This document shows, piece by piece, positions 6,852 through 14,865 of a stretch of 64,000 nt of DNA. The position numbers and the translations under genes were made by a program. Under the pieces are notes generated by a model. It was not told where the DNA came from and made no database searches. It saw nothing but the letters and a program-made list of their open reading frames with translations. Numbering within the stretch: the first letter of the stretch is position 1; each line of letters begins with the position of its first letter. Source of the stretch: Schlesneria sp. (lineage in GTDB: Bacteria > Planctomycetota > Planctomycetia > Planctomycetales > Planctomycetaceae); contig JAQGHU010000057.1 of NCBI GenBank assembly GCA_028291515.1, positions 1 through 64,000 on the forward strand. The letters run 5' to 3'.

Positions 6852-7670
6852 ATGCAGCCTGGTTGTCGACGGCTGATCGCAGGTTTCCTCTTTGCAGCCG
6901 CTTCGCTATGTCTGTCTTGGCCGCTACCAACGCAGGCTGACGAACCCTCTCCAGCAGCAGTGGCCGCCTGGATCAAGACACAGATCAAGGATGAGCGGTT
7001 AAAAGTCGAGTTCTATGATCCTCTAAAGCCGCCGAAGAGGTTTCCCGGCTGGACCGACTTCGAATTTCGTGTGATCTACGAATACGACTATCGCTTCGCG
7101 ATGCATACGAAGAAGAAGCAAAAAATTGGGGTCATCGAGATCAGACCCAAATTCACCCGTGTCGATATGCCCGTCACGAACCGAACGTTGCTGCCCAATT
7201 CACTCGAGGGCGAAACGTGGTACCAGTCTGCTTTGGCCAAACACGAACTGGAACATATCCGTGTTGGATTGCATCCGCGCCTGGTGCTGCTGACGCGACA
7301 TCTTGTCGAGAAAATCGAAGTCATCGAAGTGCCTGCCGCGTCACTTTCCGAAGTCACTCGGGAATGGATCGCGAAGCACGTCGACGAGGCCGTTGCCATC
7401 CGTAAAGATGCGGTCCAAGCGTTTGTGACTCGCATCAACGCTAAGATCGATTCTGTCACGAGACATGGCGCGACGCCCTATCCGGATTTGGACTTGTTTC
7501 TCGACAGCCTGTATCTGAAGGAGAACTTAGATGAGTTCAAATTTCCCTATCTTTCGGAAGTGCTGGACTTGATCGAGAGTCCAGATTACAAGAAGGCGCG
7601 AATTGCAATTCCAGAACCTGGTGATAAGTCCGGACCAGTGAAGAGTGGCAAATCGACCGAGAAGTCTTGA
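6852..7670 (+). CDS. Secreted putative zinc metallopeptidase-like protein (HExxH, DUF922-like)
   Basis: A 272-residue exported protein from the ATG at 6852, chosen because the signal peptide (about residues 1-29, ending TQA) then begins correctly; an upstream start at 6816 would bury it. Residues 131-135 read HELEH, an HExxH zinc-peptidase motif, in the context ALAKHELEHIRVGL, like the ALxxHExxH pattern of DUF922. A charged tail rich in Lys, Ser and Glu ends the protein. The third zinc ligand cannot be identified by eye. A periplasmic peptidase is the likely role, but the family match is from memory of the motif only. It lies between uvrC and a bestrophin-like gene, with no obvious functional link. 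Confidence 0.6.
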   Translation: MQPGCRRLIAGFLFAAASLCLSWPLPTQADEPSPAAVAAWIKTQIKDERLKVEFYDPLKPPKRFPGWTDFEFRVIYEYDYRFAMHTKKKQKIGVIEIRPKFTRVDMPVTNRTLLPNSLEGETWYQSALAKHELEHIRVGLHPRLVLLTRHLVEKIEVIEVPAASLSEVTREWIAKHVDEAVAIRKDAVQAFVTRINAKIDSVTRHGATPYPDLDLFLDSLYLKENLDEFKFPYLSEVLDLIESPDYKKARIAIPEPGDKSGPVKSGKSTEKS

Positions 7671-7706
7671 TCACGACAAGCGCCCTCTCAAGAGTCTGAA
7701 AGATTC

Positions 7707-8603
7707 ATGGTAGCCTACGATCCCAGCAAGTGGACAAGTCACCTTTTCGACATCGAAGGATCGCTGGTCAGAGAGATCATGGGTCGCGTTTCGATATGCG
7801 TCGCATGGTCGGCGATCGTTGTCGCCCTCTATGACTATGGTCCTCCGTTTTTCGACCGACTGGCAATTGTCGAAACTGCCCACTCGATGATCGGTCCGTC
7901 GCTCGGCCTGCTGTTGGTCTTCCGCACGAATTCCTCGTATGACCGATTTTGGGAAGGACGAAAGCAGTGGGGCGGGATCGTCAATGAAACACGAAATCTT
8001 GCTCGTCAGGCCGAATCGTGGTTGTCAGCTGACCGCGAACTGGCGAACACAGTCATTCGCTGGACCAGTGCCTTTGCCTTTGCAACGATGAATCGATTGC
8101 GAGATCAGAAGAGTATTGGAATCGCTCGGGAAGGCCTGCCAGCTGACCAGGTGTCAGCCGTCGAACAGGCGGGGCATGTTCCGCTCGCCGTCTCCCGAAA
8201 GCTGACGGCGTTGTTGCACGATGCCCAGAAGCGAGGGCTGCTCGATGCGGTCCAATTGCGGTCAATCGATTTGAATATCCAGGCTCTGATTGATTACTGC
8301 GGAGCATGCGAACGGATTCGATCGACTCCGGCACCGTTCGGATACGTGGTCCACTTGCGACGGGCGCTGATTCTGTACTGCCTGACGCTGCCGCTGGCCC
8401 TGATTCGGAACTATGGCTGGGAAACTGTGCCAGTCACCCTGGTGATCTCGTACATCTTGTTCGGCATCGAAGAGATTGGTGTTGAGATCGAAAACCCGTT
8501 CGAATTGATGATCAACGACCTGCCGCTGGAGTCGATTTGCGAGACAGTCGACCGGGATCTCCGTGGAATCACCAATGCTACGGAGTTGAGCCGCGCCGGC
8601 TGA
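7707..8603 (+). CDS. Bestrophin-like chloride channel (UPF0187/YneE family)
   Basis: A 298-residue inner-membrane protein of the bestrophin family, which forms pentameric anion channels. The hallmark segment FRTNSSYDRFWEGRKQWGG (about residues 72-90), followed by NETRNLARQ, is present, as are paired hydrophobic segments near 25-42 and 55-72 and again near 212-250 (RRALILYCLTLPLALI, TLVISYILFGIEEIG). The C-terminal IENPFELMINDLPLESIC matches the conserved end of the bacterial family (ENPFG.D.NDLPLD..C). The length is typical. It starts 36 bases after the HExxH gene and may be cotranscribed. Confidence 0.9.
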   Translation: MVAYDPSKWTSHLFDIEGSLVREIMGRVSICVAWSAIVVALYDYGPPFFDRLAIVETAHSMIGPSLGLLLVFRTNSSYDRFWEGRKQWGGIVNETRNLARQAESWLSADRELANTVIRWTSAFAFATMNRLRDQKSIGIAREGLPADQVSAVEQAGHVPLAVSRKLTALLHDAQKRGLLDAVQLRSIDLNIQALIDYCGACERIRSTPAPFGYVVHLRRALILYCLTLPLALIRNYGWETVPVTLVISYILFGIEEIGVEIENPFELMINDLPLESICETVDRDLRGITNATELSRAG

Positions 8604-8625
8604 AAACCTTTTCGTTGTCGCCAGT

Positions 8626-10221
8626 TCATCTTTGTCCGAGCGACGGCATTCTGAGCAGAATGATGGCATGGCAGGCGGCGCAAATCAGTCCCAGCCCGAC
8701 CGCGGCAAGCCCCAACAGAGCTTGATGCTCATTGCCTCCGCCCCCAATGGACAGCAGCGCCATGATAAATCCCGTGAAGATCATGGTTCCGATCATCGTT
8801 CCCAAGGCGAGCACGAACGCCCCCGATCGCAGATACAACGAATAAATGGCGGTCAAGTGAATCAGGAACAACAAGTTCATCAGCCACCACCAGAAGCCAG
8901 GTTCGTCGCCAAGTTCGCGAAGGAATTCGAGACCGCCTGGTAAACAGAAACTGAGGGCGAGCGCGAGGAAACCTGGCAAAGTCGCGATGGCGCAACCAAA
9001 GATTTTAGAATAGACCAGATTCAGAGTGGATTCTGGCAGCATCAGCAACGATGACAACGTCTGACCGCGGATTTCATCATGGAACACGCGAGACGCGCAC
9101 AGGGCGATATCGATTGCCAGCAATGGATGCGCGAAGAATTGAAAGCCGTGAGTCACATCGTCCCAGCGAATCGTGTAGCCCGCGTTCGCGTGCCAGGGTC
9201 GATTCGCGGCAAAGCAAAGCGTGTAAAGCCCCCCGTAGAGCAGGCAGCGGATGATCAGCCCGGCCCAACCGCCCGCAGTAAAGAAGAAGTCCTTCCAGAC
9301 CAACGGTAAGTTCCAGACGCGACCGGCACTGAAGATGCGCAAATGCCTGTTCGTCCGTCGCGCGACCAGCCCTCGAGAACTCGTGTCCGTTGATGGCTCT
9401 TTGGCGACAAACCCGAACAGGCAGAGTGCCAGCAGGAAGCAGATCAGGCCGCCGATCGTATTGCTCACGATTTGCGGTGACCAAATAAATTGGTGCCCGG
9501 TCGCGGTGGCTTCGTAGAGATCGGTGATAATCGTCGATCGAGCAAGCCAGTCGAGACCGGTCAGCAACAAGTTGTGGAGGGGATTTGCGTTAGTCCATTG
9601 CAACTCGGTGAGCAAATACATTCGACCGGCGTAGGCGAAGGCCGGAATGGAAAGATAACCCACCAGCCAGAACGTCGTCAGTCCTGAGGCGTTTCGGTTC
9701 GTGCGACAGGCGACTGAGCACAGCAACCCAACATTGGCTAACAGAATCGTGTAGGCCAGGAGCGAGGTGTAGGCGGACGCAATCTGCACTGGCATCAGTC
9801 CTCCCATGGTCACCGCTAACAGAGTGAAGGGGTACTGAATTGCCAGCAAGAGTGAAACTTGGAACAACCGGCTTGTTGATTTGCCAAGCAAGATCCCGAG
9901 TGAGCCAATTCCGGCCATCGTCATCAGTCCCAACGTGTCTTCCTCTTTCTCCTCTGAAATTACGGTAGAAAAGAAGCTGACACCCAGCAGCGTCACGAAA
10001 GAGGCGTTCAAGTACATGACGCAGCGAAAGAAGTAGAGGCCGGGGGCACCAAACGACGTCGTCGTTTCATGAACAATCCAGAGCGTGAAATAGATCACGA
10101 CCAATAGTAGAAACCAGAGCAGGTGCATTCTCAGGGAACGAGACTCGGTTCGCAGCGATCGAAAGAAGAGAGCGGAGATCCCTCGACCGAATGATAGGAC
10201 TCGCTGCAACATGGTCGACAT
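8626..10221 (-). CDS. ABC-2 type transporter permease (last gene of ABC operon)
   Basis: A 531-residue polytopic membrane protein with about twelve hydrophobic segments. The N-terminal half carries the ABC-2 permease signature after the second segment (STVISEEKEEDTLGLMTMAG, then GILLGKSTSRL). A second copy of the pattern occurs in the C-terminal half (RVFHDEIRGQTLSSLLMLPE, then LVYSKIFG), so the polypeptide looks like two fused six-helix units. It is closely similar over its whole length to the gene upstream (10228-11805), indicating tandem duplication. It should pair with the ATPase at 11861-12829. AAGG precedes the ATG at 10221, only four bases after the previous stop. Substrate unknown. 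Confidence 0.85.
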   Translation of the reverse strand: MSTMLQRVLSFGRGISALFFRSLRTESRSLRMHLLWFLLLVVIYFTLWIVHETTTSFGAPGLYFFRCVMYLNASFVTLLGVSFFSTVISEEKEEDTLGLMTMAGIGSLGILLGKSTSRLFQVSLLLAIQYPFTLLAVTMGGLMPVQIASAYTSLLAYTILLANVGLLCSVACRTNRNASGLTTFWLVGYLSIPAFAYAGRMYLLTELQWTNANPLHNLLLTGLDWLARSTIITDLYEATATGHQFIWSPQIVSNTIGGLICFLLALCLFGFVAKEPSTDTSSRGLVARRTNRHLRIFSAGRVWNLPLVWKDFFFTAGGWAGLIIRCLLYGGLYTLCFAANRPWHANAGYTIRWDDVTHGFQFFAHPLLAIDIALCASRVFHDEIRGQTLSSLLMLPESTLNLVYSKIFGCAIATLPGFLALALSFCLPGGLEFLRELGDEPGFWWWLMNLLFLIHLTAIYSLYLRSGAFVLALGTMIGTMIFTGFIMALLSIGGGGNEHQALLGLAAVGLGLICAACHAIILLRMPSLGQR

Positions 10222-10227
10222 CCAACC

Positions 10228-11805
10228 TTATTTTGAACCGAGTTCCTGCAACCGCGCGGCGATCATCATCTGAAACACGAAGCAGACCAAACTCATCAAA
10301 ATCCAAACGGTGACTGTGGCAGCGAGCGCTCCCATCGACTCGCGAACCGCGCCGCGGCCAACGACAAGAAACAGTAACTGCCAGACCGGACAGCACAGGC
10401 TAATAGGAGCCATAACAAAAATCGCGAGAGGAAGCGCACCCCATTTCACGAACAGGCTTAAGAGCGCGACGAGGTGCAGGAAAATGGTGACCCCTAAAAT
10501 GATTCCCCACGTAAAGGGATCGATCAGGGTCTCCATGGCTGTTGAAACATCAACGTCTGGAAGCAATAGAGTTCCCAAGCACAGGCAAATAATGGATGGC
10601 AGCAGTCCCATGAGGCATCCCAACGCCTTGGTATAGGCAAGGTAGGGAATGCTCCGAGGAAGCATCAAGAGCGACGACAGCGTCTGCAGTCGGACCTCGT
10701 CGTGGAAAATTCTGGCAGCGAGAATACACGCTTCGATCCCGATCGCGGCCAACAGAAGAGAAACGTACGCTGTCCCAATATCGCCCCATTGAAGGCCACC
10801 GCCTCCCCAATAGTAGTTCACATAGATCGTTGCTACCAGCAGCAGAGCATACGCGAAGACTTTAATGACGGCGAAGCTATAGCCGCCGGCAATGAACTGA
10901 AAATCCTTCCAGGCGAGCGGCATGGCCCATGATCGTCCAGGGCTGAAGAGTCGCATGCGGCTAGTTGACTTGAGAACGAGCCCGCGGCTGACTCCACCCG
11001 AATTCGCTTTGCTGGTACTCGGAATGAAGACCAGCCAGGCGATGCAGAAGCAGATCAGTCCGCCAACAAAATTTGTCACCACTTGCGTGCTGATAATCGG
11101 TTCGTTGAAACCTGTTTCCATGATACGCCAGTGAATCCGCCAGTAAACCGAAGATTCGGCGCTCCACTCAAGCAATCGGAACAGAGGTTGGCCATACCAT
11201 GTGGATTGCGGGAATCCAACTCGAGTCAGTTCCGCGATCAGTGCGGGGGCGAATAACGGCGTGGTGGCATAAAGTACAAGCAGCAGGGTTGTCAGGCCTG
11301 CCGCGCTGCCACCTCGTTCGCAAATTGTGGAAAAGACGAGCGCCACATTTGCCAGTAGTGCCATGAACCCCAACAACGCGACATACGCTGCCAGGATCTG
11401 ATGCGGTGTCACTCCACCGAGGGTCACTGCCAACAGCATGAACGGAAACTGCACAATGAGCAGCATTGATGCTTGTATCAGTCGGCTGGTTGATTTGCCC
11501 AGCAGAATTCCCAGCGGATTCAGTCCCGCCATGATCAGCAGTCCAAGTGTTTCTTCTTCTTTTTCTTCCGTAATCGCGGAGGCGAAGAAGCCAATGCCGG
11601 CGCAGGTGATAAAGATTTCGTTGAGCAGGGCAATGGATTTGAAAAATTGTAGCCCCGGCGCGCCGTACATCCCTGCGGTGATCGACGCAAACAGCAACGA
11701 TAGATAGATAAAGCCTACGAAACAGAGTCGGAACACGTGGTTCCGCAGTTGGCGCGCGTCCTGTCGCAATGATCGAGTCAGAAGAGCAAGTAGTCCGTGG
11801 AACAT
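10228..11805 (-). CDS. ABC-2 type transporter permease (paralogue of the next gene)
   Basis: A 525-residue membrane protein with the same double ABC-2 architecture as its downstream neighbour: SAITEEKEEETLGLLIMAG with GILLGKSTSRLIQ in the first half and RIFHDEVRLQTLSSLLMLPR with LAYTKALG in the second. The ATG at 11805 is chosen because the protein then starts like the paralogue (a short amphipathic segment followed by TRSLRQDARQLR); a TTG at 11853 would add 16 residues. Probable heterodimer partner of the neighbouring permease under control of the operon ATPase. The two permeases are separated by four bases or fewer. Confidence 0.85.
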   Translation of the reverse strand: MFHGLLALLTRSLRQDARQLRNHVFRLCFVGFIYLSLLFASITAGMYGAPGLQFFKSIALLNEIFITCAGIGFFASAITEEKEEETLGLLIMAGLNPLGILLGKSTSRLIQASMLLIVQFPFMLLAVTLGGVTPHQILAAYVALLGFMALLANVALVFSTICERGGSAAGLTTLLLVLYATTPLFAPALIAELTRVGFPQSTWYGQPLFRLLEWSAESSVYWRIHWRIMETGFNEPIISTQVVTNFVGGLICFCIAWLVFIPSTSKANSGGVSRGLVLKSTSRMRLFSPGRSWAMPLAWKDFQFIAGGYSFAVIKVFAYALLLVATIYVNYYWGGGGLQWGDIGTAYVSLLLAAIGIEACILAARIFHDEVRLQTLSSLLMLPRSIPYLAYTKALGCLMGLLPSIICLCLGTLLLPDVDVSTAMETLIDPFTWGIILGVTIFLHLVALLSLFVKWGALPLAIFVMAPISLCCPVWQLLFLVVGRGAVRESMGALAATVTVWILMSLVCFVFQMMIAARLQELGSK

Positions 11806-11860
11806 CGGATAACCATGAAGGAAGCGGGGAGACAGATAACTCTCAGGCGACAATGGTCAG

Positions 11861-12829
11861 CTACCTGACTCCTCGCTCTGTGAGATCCATGAACGCTTCG
11901 TTCAGATGACGCTTGTCTTCCGCGAAAGCGGAGATTGGGATGTTCAGCCCGATGATTCCCTGCAGCAGTTGATTCGTATCCAGTCGGGTCTCATCAAACT
12001 CGATCCGATATTCAGGCCGTCCTTCAAGTTGCTCGACTTTCAAAACCCCAGCTAAGGCTTGCAGATGTTCGGTCCACCCGTCCGCTTCACCAGAGACCGT
12101 CAAACGAAATGCGGGGTGTTCATCGCTCGTAAGCAGCAAACCGTGCATCGAACCGCTGTACTTCACTTTCCCGCGATCAATGATGGTCACGGAATCACAG
12201 AGTTCTGCTAACTCGCTGAGAATGTGCGAGCTGATAAAGATCGTCTTGCCCATCGAACGCAGGGCCTTCAGGATTTCCATCAATTCGATTCGTGCTCGTG
12301 GATCCAAACCCGATGCAGGCTCATCGAGCAACAGCAGATCAGGGTCGTTGACCAATACTCTCGCCAGGCTGGTTCGTTGCTGCATACCGCGAGACAAGCC
12401 GCTGATCAGATCATTCTTGCGGCCATCCATATCAGTCAGTGCCAGCACTTCATCAATCACACGAGTTCGCTGGCTGAACGACAGGCCGTACGCCGCGGCG
12501 AAGAAGTCAAGATATTCATAAACGGTCATCTGACGGTAAGTACTGAAATGGTCCGGCATGAACCCGATCTTGCGGCGAACTTGCTTCTGTTCGTCGACCA
12601 CGTCATGTCCAAAGACTTTGACGACACCGAACTGAGGTCGCAACAATGTGCAGATGATTTTCAGCGAAGTTGTCTTTCCGGCACCGTTCGGGCCAACGAA
12701 ACCATGCAGCGACTGCGGCATGACCTGAAAGCTGACGTGATCCAGTGCTCGCCGTCCCTTGAAGGAGTGGACAACATCGTCAACTTCAATCACAGGTTGG
12801 GCGGTACCAGAAGACTTGGCGTTGCTCAT
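11861..12829 (-). CDS. ABC transporter ATP-binding protein (NatA/GldA-like)
   Basis: The cytoplasmic ATPase of the ABC-2 exporter, 322 residues from the ATG at 12829. Walker A is GPNGAGKT (residues 46-53), the signature is LSRGMQQ (145-151, with Arg-Gly-Met in place of the common Gly-Gly-Gln), Walker B is LLLLDE (165-170) followed by PASGLD, and the switch His is in ISSHILSE. A C-terminal extension of about 90 residues follows, common in NatA/CcmA/GldA-type ATPases that work with ABC-2 permeases. GGGAA upstream and conservation of the start favour 12829 over the ATG at 12889. It lies in the middle of the five-gene operon. Confidence 0.93.
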   Translation of the reverse strand: MSNAKSSGTAQPVIEVDDVVHSFKGRRALDHVSFQVMPQSLHGFVGPNGAGKTTSLKIICTLLRPQFGVVKVFGHDVVDEQKQVRRKIGFMPDHFSTYRQMTVYEYLDFFAAAYGLSFSQRTRVIDEVLALTDMDGRKNDLISGLSRGMQQRTSLARVLVNDPDLLLLDEPASGLDPRARIELMEILKALRSMGKTIFISSHILSELAELCDSVTIIDRGKVKYSGSMHGLLLTSDEHPAFRLTVSGEADGWTEHLQALAGVLKVEQLEGRPEYRIEFDETRLDTNQLLQGIIGLNIPISAFAEDKRHLNEAFMDLTERGVR

Positions 12830-12892
12830 CAGTAATTCCCAATCGAAGCGAAGTAGTGAGGAAAGAGTTGAGAATAGAATGCGATTCAAAGG

Positions 12893-14863
12893 TCACTGCA
12901 CAGGTAGCGGCACATCAACACAGTACAAAACCTCTCCGTTGTGTCCGCCGAGGCTGGTGCTTTGAACGGCGAATTCGGCGGGCATCTTCGCATACAGGAA
13001 GACCCGCACCAGGTCAGGCGGCAGTCGTACCTGTCGGGCTTCACTCTCCCTGGCGACGTTCAAGCTGCGAGACAGCAGCGGCGTATACATCAGGTTGAAG
13101 CGATCTTTCACCGTCTGCCCTTCACGCTGATAGTCGTATCCGTATCCATATTGATTGCGAGACCAGTTCTGCATGTTTTGCACCTTCAGCATCGAGGCTG
13201 CGTCGCCAGCATCGCCAGCCAGTTTCAGCTTTCCATTTTGCCAATGCAGGGTGTAGAACCGGTCACCGAACAAGGCGTTGACGAACTGGGTGTCTTCTTG
13301 CTTCACTCCGTCAATACTCAACTCCAATTCTGCCAGACGAGCCTCGGTCAATTTGAAGCTATCTACTTTGATCTTGGGGCTTCCGGCAGGCAGTTTGATT
13401 CGCGTCGCGAATTCTCGATTGGAAAACGGCGGAATATCGACCCGGAACGAGCCATCCGCACCGTTGTTGATCTCACCGTTGACCTGCTCACTTTCGTTGC
13501 AAGTCGAATAGAGTGCTCCGCGACCATTGTGTTTGATCGTGTAGTAGGCACCATTGGTGACAAACACATTCGACCACGCAGCAACGTCCAAGCCTCCGTC
13601 TGGCAACGCTTTCGCGATGGCAACCGAATGAACGGCGGTTGCCTCGCCGTAACCTCGTTGTCCAACGATCGAAAACAGGAAACTGAACAGGACCACGGTT
13701 CCCAAGAGGCCAGCATAGACAACGCGGAAGTCCGACCAGCGTTTGCCTAGTAGATAACAACCCGGGAAGACCATGGCGATGTAGACCCAGAACATGAAAT
13801 GGAGCAAGATCCAGTTGTGTTCTGGCTTGGTCATTTCTTTCAGCTGGCCCATGAACGAACTGGCCGAGAATGGATCGGCTCCTTCTCCGTAGGCATTGGG
13901 GTTTGCCTGATTCTGCTCCGTGGGATCGACATAGTCGATTGGATCTTCAGGCTTCTCATTGGGTTGCAGGTGGTTCTTGGGAAGGCTGACGAACGCCTGG
14001 CGAGCTTCGTCTTCGTTAAATTGGGCTCTCTGCATTCCCACCTTCATCACTCGTCCCGCTCCGTAGCGACGATCGTCGAGGGGAGAATTCAATACGGCCA
14101 GTGGGCCGGAGAAATCGGGGAACTTGCCGCTGGAACCGTGCAGCAGCACCACCGTTCCACCCAAGTCGATCCACTCCAGAAAACATTCCTTCTGGGTCGG
14201 GATCCACGTGCGAGGCTCTCGGTCAAGTGCCACGACCTGCAGTCCGTCGGTCGCTGATATGAACGAAGGGAAGAGATTCTCGGGCATGCGTCTGAGAACG
14301 CCGCCTCGCGGTCCCAGCCCGGAAGAATCATCGAGAATGACACGTTGGTACTTTGCGACTCGCGGCTGAGGAACCTCGACAGTTTCGCCGCGGCCGTATT
14401 GCAGCCACCACGTTTCATTTCCGACGGAGTTGCCCCAGGCACCGTTGACGTAGGGGTAGAACTGAACCCACTTCGACGAAAAGGGTGCCAAGCTTACCGG
14501 TTCGACAATCCTCGCATCGACTGTCGCAGCCCCGCCAAGCTTCTTCACAAGACGCATTTCGCCGTCGAATGGCTGCGGAGTCGGGTTGCGAACCAGCACT
14601 GAGAGAATATTGAACCGGTTCAAGGCGACCTTGCCATTGAACCCCCAACGCATATCCTCAATATCGATGGCGCTGGCAAGGCCGGACATGAGTTGCCACG
14701 CAATCACGACGGCGGCAACTGACCTTGTTGACGAGCAAATGATGCCGCGGAATGACTGCCGGCCTTTTCTGACCATTGACGCGTCCTTCTGAATCTCCAA
14801 TTCTCCCCATTGAGAAGCCGATGTGGTTCGCCAACGGGTAAACAGGGAGATTGGATCACTCAT
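12893..14863 (-). CDS. Membrane-anchored partner protein of the ABC-2 operon
   Basis: A 656-residue protein of unknown function. A hydrophobic segment near residues 48-66 (VAAVVIAWQLMSGLASA) is a signal peptide or anchor. The long outer domain includes FLEWIDLGGTVVLLHGSSG near 230-248, resembling the glutamine-amidotransferase-like folds (GldG/DUF4350 type) that accompany some ABC-2 exporters. Two further membrane segments follow at about 352-400 (ILLHFMFWVYIAMVFPG and AGLLGTVVLFSFLFSIVG). The C-terminal part is predicted soluble with a Tyr/Gly-rich patch (NQYGYGYDYQ). The ATG at 14863 is two bases after the permease stop, suggesting coupled translation; an ATG at 14776 is an alternative. I infer a periplasmic accessory subunit. 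Confidence 0.6.
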   Translation of the reverse strand: MSDPISLFTRWRTTSASQWGELEIQKDASMVRKGRQSFRGIICSSTRSVAAVVIAWQLMSGLASAIDIEDMRWGFNGKVALNRFNILSVLVRNPTPQPFDGEMRLVKKLGGAATVDARIVEPVSLAPFSSKWVQFYPYVNGAWGNSVGNETWWLQYGRGETVEVPQPRVAKYQRVILDDSSGLGPRGGVLRRMPENLFPSFISATDGLQVVALDREPRTWIPTQKECFLEWIDLGGTVVLLHGSSGKFPDFSGPLAVLNSPLDDRRYGAGRVMKVGMQRAQFNEDEARQAFVSLPKNHLQPNEKPEDPIDYVDPTEQNQANPNAYGEGADPFSASSFMGQLKEMTKPEHNWILLHFMFWVYIAMVFPGCYLLGKRWSDFRVVYAGLLGTVVLFSFLFSIVGQRGYGEATAVHSVAIAKALPDGGLDVAAWSNVFVTNGAYYTIKHNGRGALYSTCNESEQVNGEINNGADGSFRVDIPPFSNREFATRIKLPAGSPKIKVDSFKLTEARLAELELSIDGVKQEDTQFVNALFGDRFYTLHWQNGKLKLAGDAGDAASMLKVQNMQNWSRNQYGYGYDYQREGQTVKDRFNLMYTPLLSRSLNVARESEARQVRLPPDLVRVFLYAKMPAEFAVQSTSLGGHNGEVLYCVDVPLPVQ

Positions 14864-14865
14864 TT

